From positions 175,491,685-175,555,684 of the forward strand of contig NC_133123.1 of the NCBI RefSeq assembly GCF_033568475.1: a stretch of 64,000 nt of DNA, given 5' to 3'. A program made the position numbers and the translations under genes. Positions within the stretch are counted from its first letter, which is position 1, and every line of letters begins with the position of its first letter. Below are positions 58,031 to 64,000 of this stretch, piece by piece. The notes under the pieces are model-generated. The model saw only the letters and a program-made list of their open reading frames with translations. It ran no database searches and was not told where the DNA came from. Source of the stretch: Henckelia pumila (taxonomy: Eukaryota > Streptophyta > Magnoliopsida > Lamiales > Gesneriaceae).

Positions 58031-58509
58031 AATATAATCAATGGTTTTAGACCATATCAAATATGATACTAAACTTGAATCATATATTCGAAATTATTTA
58101 ATTCGAGCCAAACTCGAACGTTTTCGAATTTTTTTCGAGCGGAACATGAGTCTAAATTATTTGGTTCAATAGTTTGCGAGCCTTTCACGAGTTTTTATAT
58201 TTTATTAATATATTAGAATTTTACGCTAAAAAATACATTTTGAGCATTTATTTTTTAGTAATTTGTGAACACATCAATTTTTCGAGCCAAACTCGAATTC
58301 AAGAAACAAATTACCAAAATTCTTGATCCCCAAATCGATTTCGAATATAATTAATTCGAGAATTAAAATTATCTTCATATTTGGTTGGTTTACGCCTTAC
58401 GGTGGTAGAAAGTTCCCATTTTGGACCAAAAACTAAAACATTGTAAGGTTTGGACAGTTTGAAATCACAAAAATACCATAAATAATTTTTTGACTTTAAG
58501 AGTTTGTGT
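58031..58509. other. AT-rich DNA, nothing recognised
   Basis: Short repeats of ATTCGAGCCAAACTCGAA-like sequence (58095-58115 and 58276-58296) resemble other small plant MITEs, but no ends can be set. No gene. Confidence 0.4.
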
Positions 58510-59210
58510 TATCTTTCAGTGCTGTCAACACTTCAAAAAAACACTATGCAGTGGAATAAATAAATAATAGTAAATAGAACACAGATATTTATGCACAAGT
58601 ATTAAATACTTGTGCGATGCCTCATGGCGAAATAATCACTAGAAAATCAAATTAGTTTACAAAAACCAACTAGTGATTGTTTATGAAAAATCTACTTTTC
58701 TCAACAGATTGAGAAAATAAATGACTTCCTAAAAACTAGTAAGAACTAGAGTAAAAAACCAATAGGAAGTTCTAAGCCAAAAAAAAAAACCAAAGAAACA
58801 CTTTCTGAACAACACTTCACTCGTGTGTTCTTTAGTGTTTCCAACACTACTCGACAACACAACGTAGTAGTAGTAGTATTTCTTCAGAAATACTTCAATG
58901 ATTGAACTTCAATGCTCCATAATTTCTTCAGTAATTCTCTATGTATTTTGCTATCTACGTTTCACTCTCTTAATCGTTGTACCTCTGATCGGTCCATGCA
59001 CTCCTTTAAATAGATCTTCAATATATTTCCATAAATAAGATTCTGCACATCATGGAAACAATATATCATCAGAAATCAAATATTTCGAAGAAGTAATAAT
59101 TAAAAATTACCAACTTTAAAACTTGTCTAAGAAAGGAAAAACTCTAAAGATAGGAATAGAATGCAAATAGGAAACAATTTAAAAGACATGTGCACAGCAT
59201 GATCTTTCAA
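58510..59210 (-). repeat. Probable 3' LTR of Sirevirus-like element F (boundaries uncertain)
   Basis: In element sense purine tracts (CAGGGGGAGCTTTAG, TAGGGGGAGTTATT, AATTGGGAGTTTG) at 59205-59315 precede this block, as they do before Sirevirus LTRs. It holds palindromic copies of the AGTGTT motif at 58520-58534 and 58833-58849. No second LTR is in the window to fix the ends. Confidence 0.4.
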
Positions 59211-59754
59211 ACTCCCAATTTTTGCCAATCTGGACAAAACACATACACAAGTGCAAATAACTCCCCCTATCTTATGCAACTAAAGCTCCCCCTGAATTTA
59301 ATAATCTCAGAACTCAGTGTTGTGCTATCATGTTGGCAACACAAACTCTCAACACTTACTAGATCAGAGTAGCAAATAGTTTAATAGCATATCAGAGATT
59401 AGTAAGGAGCACAAACTAATCAACTCGGAAATATATTACGAACTCAGAGCAAAATAACAAAAATAAAATATAAGGATAAAAAAAAAATCCTAAAACCAAT
59501 TATGACCAGAGCAAGACTCTAATCATCTTCCTTTTCTCTAATCATCTTCTTTTTCAGCTTGATCAGCACTTGATCCTGCTCCCCATTTTTGTCCAGAGGG
59601 CACTAGTAGACAAAGTTTATTCCTATACTCAGCCCCATTAAGGCTTCATAGTACTCGAGATCAGCTTTGTCTTGAGCAATTTTCAGCTCAGCATGAGCCA
59701 TTTGAGCTCGAATTGCAGTAGAATTTAACACAAGCAGAGCACTGTTATGAATGG

Positions 59755-61400
59755 TCATTGGTGGAACAGCATCAGTGTTGGCAACACTGGGTATGACACT
59801 AGATCAATCTTTCTATTTCCCTTCAGCAAACCAGGTGCAATCTTGAAAAGCTCATCTCCTCCAATCAACTCTTCATCATCCTCTTTCTTGAAGCCTTGAG
59901 ATTCCAGCATACCATAGATCAACGAAGGAAAAAGAAACTTGGTTGCTTTCCAACCACCTTCTCTAAAAGACATAATATTGTCAAACACCAGCTTTCCAAA
60001 ATCCAAAAGAGCTTGAGTTCCAATGGCAAGCGCAAGGGCTTGTGGTCTAGTAACCACTGTTGTATTGGTAGACGTCGTCCAGTTCCTTGTTGCGAGCTTG
60101 TGAAACACAGAGAGAAAGAAGTAAGATTTGCAGCTGAAAACCTTCCTGGATGCAAAGGAAACTTTTGAACCATTCCTCCATTGATCACTTTAGTGATTTG
60201 ATCAATATCCTCATTAACTGCATCATCATATACATCAGAAGTATTGTAGTGCTCATTGATCAGAGTAGGAGTGAAATCATACCCCTTTCCCCGGATGTAC
60301 ACTCTACCAAACTTAAATGATTCTTCATCTCCAGTCCTTGTATTCAGATTGCAGTAAAACTCTAAAACAACTCTTCTTGAAAATGGTCCGGCAGTGGTGA
60401 CAGTAGAATATTAATTCTGCTGGTTCAATAATGTCACCAAGTTCTGCTTCTCAAAGGACACTTCATCAATATTTCTTTCTTCCCAACAATCTTTGACAGA
60501 AAGAGCTTCCCATTCATCAGCAGATTCCTTTGAATAAAACTGAAGATTGTATGCCTTAGCAGGATCAATCTCAGTGTCAGATTCCTCAGCAGTGTTGTCC
60601 TTAGTGTTGGCAACACTGTCATCAACAACTTGTTCCTCAGAACTCTCAGAATCATCAGAAGCAGCATCCTCATAATCTTCTTCCTCAGAACTCGAAGAAG
60701 ATGTCAGACTTCTGGGGCCGGTTATCCTCATATTCTGCATCGGGTTCATCATCATCAGATGGAACTCATGAAGATGCAACTGGTTTAGCCTTGGACTTCC
60801 AAATATTCGCCATGAATGTGTCCAGTGAAATTTTCTCATCAGTAAACACTGGAGCCTCAGAAGGAGTAGTATCCTTTTTGGTTGTTTGATCAGCACCAAC
60901 ATCAACAGGAGCACTAGATTGTTCTTTTTCAACAGTACCCACATTAGTAGAATCTTCATCAGATGAATCATCACCCTTTGATTTGGCCTTTCAGCAACAG
61001 AGGTTTTTGGTATTGCAACCACCTCAAAATCTTGATCTGTAGAATCATCTCCAGATGAAAAATCTGGATCATCAAACATAGGACGTGAAGGCTCCCCCTT
61101 TCCACGAAATCTCTTATTGGTAGTAAAATCGGGGTTGTAACCCGCTTGACTCTTTGACCTCCTTGCTATTGACTATGTTGGGAACACACGATTCAACACC
61201 GAAAAATCAGGAGGATTCTCAAAGTTGATTTCATTCCCGGGTTCTCCTGGTGCAATTTCTGCGAATAGTGTAGGTTGAATGGCAACAGAAACAATCGCAA
61301 GAGTAGGGTTTTCAGAAGGAACCTCCGAAGACTTGTCATCCTCTTGGTAACCCATCTCCGATCATATATCGTGATAATCAAAGGATTTTCCTACCATTAT
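59755..61400 (-). pseudogene. Extra ORF after pol of element F with a putative plant transposon protein-like domain
   Basis: Reading on the minus strand from about 61400 (MVGKSF..), the frame passes acidic, Ser/Asp-rich sequence (FDDPDFSSGDDSTDQDF; SSSSSEEEDYEDAASDDSES) with stops near 61355 and 61173 and frame changes near 60990, 60410 and 60100. It then reaches a folded domain: VYIRGKGYDFTPTLINEHYN, HPGRFSAANLTS, HKLATRNWTTSTNTTVVTRP and FPSLIYGMLESQGF. This order (RG-x-x-F-x-P-x-x-IN, then the N-W-x-x-x-T and FPSLI motifs) resembles a domain repeatedly found in plant retroelements and annotated as a putative plant transposon protein. Function is unknown. Several lesions make this copy inactive. 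Confidence 0.6.
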
Positions 61401-62408
61401 AAACAATTTAGAGTGAGGGTTTCAGAGAATTTTTGCAGAGAGAGTTAGAAAAGGTTAAAGACGATAGATCAATTTCTACAGTGATAGAAATATATAGGAA
61501 TAGGGGTTCAAACGGTAAAAAAAATCAAAAACATTATCTATCATATCAGACTTGAAATATCCACCTAACGGTAACAATTCTCAACGGGTAAAAAAATCTC
61601 TCTAATTAGGGAAATTAAATTTGATTAATTAAGGATTCCCTGAAAACTCACACTTAAGATTAAATCAATATTCCCCAAAAATAAATAACTCCACATCGAG
61701 TTTAACTCCACTGAAACATGTTCTATCACATACAATTCAATTTTCAGCAAGTTGGACAATTTTCCAATTTTGTTCATATTTGGACTTTTAACCTTTAGCA
61801 CGATATGTTCACAGTAAATGCAAAATGCATGACCTAATTTATGTCTAAAACAGAATGTAATGAGATTAGATCAACAATATAATGCATGCAAAGTGTGTGC
61901 AGTACGTGTTAAGCACTAGTATTAGCAACACTTCCCAACAACACTGTAGTCTTCAAAATATTTTTGAATTTGTCACACTTCCAGAGCCATGTTATCCTTA
62001 TTTTTTATTTTAGTTCAGAAGTGGTAGCCTGCACACTAAAAGAACGGTCTTCATTGGACTCTTTTAGGTAGCTTTTTCTAATTTTCTTTCGATTTTAGTT
62101 TGATTTTCAAGACATTGGTCACTGAAATTTTATCAAACCGTGATTTTTAATTTTCAAAACCACTTTTCACATGAGACATAATCATGTAGTACACGAACAT
62201 CCCTCAACTACTTCGTGGTTTAAAGAACATTTTCATGGCAAGTGTGATCTGAAAATAACTTTGGCAGAAGAACTACAAAGTGTTAGTCAGTATTATCAAA
62301 CAGTACAAAACATAGAACATTATGAATATGCAGTATGCCTAAAGTCCTAAAAAGTGCACATGCATGTTTGGTGTTGGCAACACTTAAGGATAGCAACCGT
62401 GAGTGCTT
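61401..62408 (-). other. Spacer between pol and the extra ORF of element F
   Basis: About 1 kb without an open frame. It contains copies of the CAACACT motif near 61920-61945 and GTGTTGGCAACAC at 62371-62383. Nothing else was recognised. Confidence 0.5.
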
Positions 62409-63999
62409 ATAAAGAACACATGTTGAGAGATTTCCTAAGACTGGAGAATCTCTCAAATTCTAATGCTTTTGTAAAAATATCGGCCAGTTGGTTATTAGTC
62501 CCAACGAACACCATATGGATCATGTCCATCTCAACTAAATCTCAAATGAAGTGATGTCTTATGTCAATATGTTTAGTTCGAGAGTGTTGTACTGGGTTTT
62601 TTGATATATCTATAGCATTTGAGTTATCACAGTACACAATTAGAGTTTCACTTTTAAGACCATAGTCTTGTAGCATTTGATTCATCCAAATTAATTGAGA
62701 ACAACCACTTCCCGCTGCCACATATTCGGATTCAACAAGGGAAAGTGACACACAGTTCTGCTTCCTACTATACCATGAAACCAAGTTGTTACCCAAATAA
62801 AAACAACCATCCGTGGTGCTTTTCCTCTCATCAACATCTCCTGCCCAATCAGCATCACTATAGCCTACCAAATTAGTATTGGTTTCTTTAGTGTACCATA
62901 AACCCAAGTCTAAAGTGCCTGCAACATACTTCAAAATTCTTTTTACAGCTTTCATATGTGTGACTTTAGGATCAGATTGATATCGGGCACACAAACACAC
63001 ACTGAACATAATATCAGGTCGACTTGCACTTAAATACAGCAGACTTCCAATTATACTTCTGTACAGAGTGTTGTCAACACTGTCAGCAACACTGTCTTTG
63101 CACAGTTTTTCATTAGTTCCCATTGGTGTTTTCATATGTCTAACATGATCAGTACAAAACCTCTTTACCAAATTCTTAGCATATTTTCTTTGACACAAAA
63201 AGATTTCATCACTCATTTGTTTCACTTGTAATCCTAGAAAGTAATTTAACTCACCTACCATGCTCATTTCAAAGGTAGCAGTCATGCTTTCAACAAATTC
63301 ATTCGCAAGTTTTTGAGATGAAGCACAGAAAATTATGTCATCACCATAGATTTGACAGATAAGAATGTTACCTTGTACTTTTTGAACAAAAAGTGTTTTG
63401 TCTACCTCACCTCTTTTGAATCCAATGTCAAGCAAATACTCTGTGAGCCTTTCATACCAAGCACAAGGTGCTTGTTTCAATCCATATAAGGCCTTCTTCA
63501 ACTTATAAACATGATCAAAATGATGTGGATCTTCAAATCCCTTAGGTTGTCTTACATACACTTCTTCATTCAAAATTCCATTCAAAAATGCGCTTTTGAC
63601 ATCTAGTTGAAAAAGTTTCATTTTCACGTGGCATGCAATGGCTAACAACAATCTAACAGATTCTATACGGGCTACAGGTGCGAAGGTTTCATCAAAGTCC
63701 ACCCCCTCAACTTGTGTATACCCTTGAGCTACTAACCTAGCTTTGTTCCTTACAATATTTCTTGATTCATCAGTTTTGTTCTTAAAAATCCACTTTGTTC
63801 CAATGATATTACTATGATCAGGTGGAGGAACTAAGATCCATACATCATTCCTAACAAATTGTTCAAGTTCATCGTGCATAGCATTGACCCAAAATTCATC
63901 TTTTAAAGCCTCAACAACATTTTTTGGTTCAATGTTTGACACAAAACAAGAATGTTTTACCTGAGAGTATGCGGAATTCATGCACACTAACCCACTCAT
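62409..63999 (-). pseudogene. Reverse transcriptase and RNase H of Sirevirus-like element F, 5'-truncated by the window
   Basis: The open frame enters from the right edge. It reads VVEALKDEFWVNAMHDELEQ, WIFKNKTDESRNIVRNKARL, QLDVKSAFLNGILNEEVYV, YGLKQAPCAWYERL and QIYGDDIIFC. The usual Y-V-D-D box is Y-G-D-D; both aspartates remain. It continues with ASRPDIMFSVCLCARYQSDP, GYSDADWAGDVDERKST, and in RNase H SLSLVESEYVAAGSGCSQLIW and HSRTKHIDIRHHFI. TGA at 62542-62544 stands where Arg is usual; beyond it the same frame continues (DLVEMDMIHMVFVGTNNQLA, DIFTKALEFERF) to a natural stop near 62409. Confidence 0.9.
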
Positions 64000-64000
64000 C

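Larger units (their letters stand above)
58510..64000 (-). mobile_element. Sirevirus-like copia element F, 3' half (runs off the right edge)
   Basis: On the minus strand RT/RNase H (to 62409) is followed by about 1 kb of spacer, an extra ORF with a putative plant transposon protein-like domain, purine-rich tracts and a probable 3' LTR. An additional ORF after pol is typical of the Sirevirus group. The palindrome AGTGTTG-N-CAACACT recurs through coding and non-coding parts. gag, protease, integrase and the 5' LTR would lie beyond 64000. Confidence 0.7.

Noticed and set aside
59755-61400. Extra ORF as a true envelope gene
   Set aside because: No signal peptide, transmembrane segment or fusion-like region is visible; it is better described as a putative plant transposon protein-like ORF.
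63320-63345. YGDD in the Sirevirus RT as evidence of a non-copia polymerase
   Set aside because: All surrounding motifs are copia-type; a single Val-to-Gly change explains it.

Overview
The window is nuclear DNA of a flowering plant, most likely a eudicot. It is AT-rich, has long introns, holds one ordinary plant gene and is otherwise filled with plant-type transposable elements. The only intact host gene I recognise is a three-exon cytochrome c gene on the + strand (coding exons 23666-23777, 25264-25397, 26876-26968; 112 residues). An asterid or Lamiales-like species would fit the protein, but that is a weak inference.

Left part, 1-15.9 kb: two LTRs of one gypsy (Tekay-like chromovirus) family face in opposite directions (124-2108 minus; 4808-11223 plus). 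A third, different gypsy LTR (2911-4379) lies between them. The plus-strand LTR is split by a 4.4-kb CACTA-like DNA transposon (6429-10820) that carries exon-intron fragments of an AMSH-like deubiquitinase gene and, directly after them, an exon resembling the CTLH region of TOPLESS-type co-repressors. A degraded minus-strand LTR and about 2 kb of unrecognised DNA follow.

Middle part, 15.9-38.6 kb: a broken Tat-lineage gypsy element (LTR 15888-16587, gag to integrase to 21788) ends in thirteen 61-bp tandem repeats. The cytochrome c gene follows, with a hAT-type MITE in intron 1 flanked by a perfect 8-bp duplication. Just downstream is a complete PIF/Harbinger transposon (27512-31908, TAA duplication) with a nearly readable transposase and Myb-like ORF, then a decayed copia element with about 7% diverged LTRs (32059-38193) and an odd duplicated piece of internal sequence beyond its 5' LTR.

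Right part, 38.9-64 kb: one very large gypsy LTR (38977-53233, PBS at 53236) has been split by a 201-bp MULE-like MITE, a complete and very young 9.5-kb copia element (40248-49767; 1867-bp LTRs with about three differences; ACCCC duplication) and an 844-bp hAT element. Beyond it are a reverse-oriented gypsy LTR, the 3' end of one Sirevirus-like copia element, a SINE, and the 3' half of another Sirevirus-like element carrying an extra ORF downstream of pol.

The most unusual structure is in the young copia element. Its 1.86-kb leader and its LTRs contain about 20 short perfect or near-perfect hairpins, nearly all with exactly three-base loops that begin with C on the + strand (end with G on the element's sense strand). 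Stem sequences differ completely from hairpin to hairpin, and one variant is compensatory. Several unrelated elements here also carry their own family-specific palindromes. Element boundaries were placed by eye from TG..CA ends, TIRs, target duplications, PBS and PPT signals; no alignment or database search was run.
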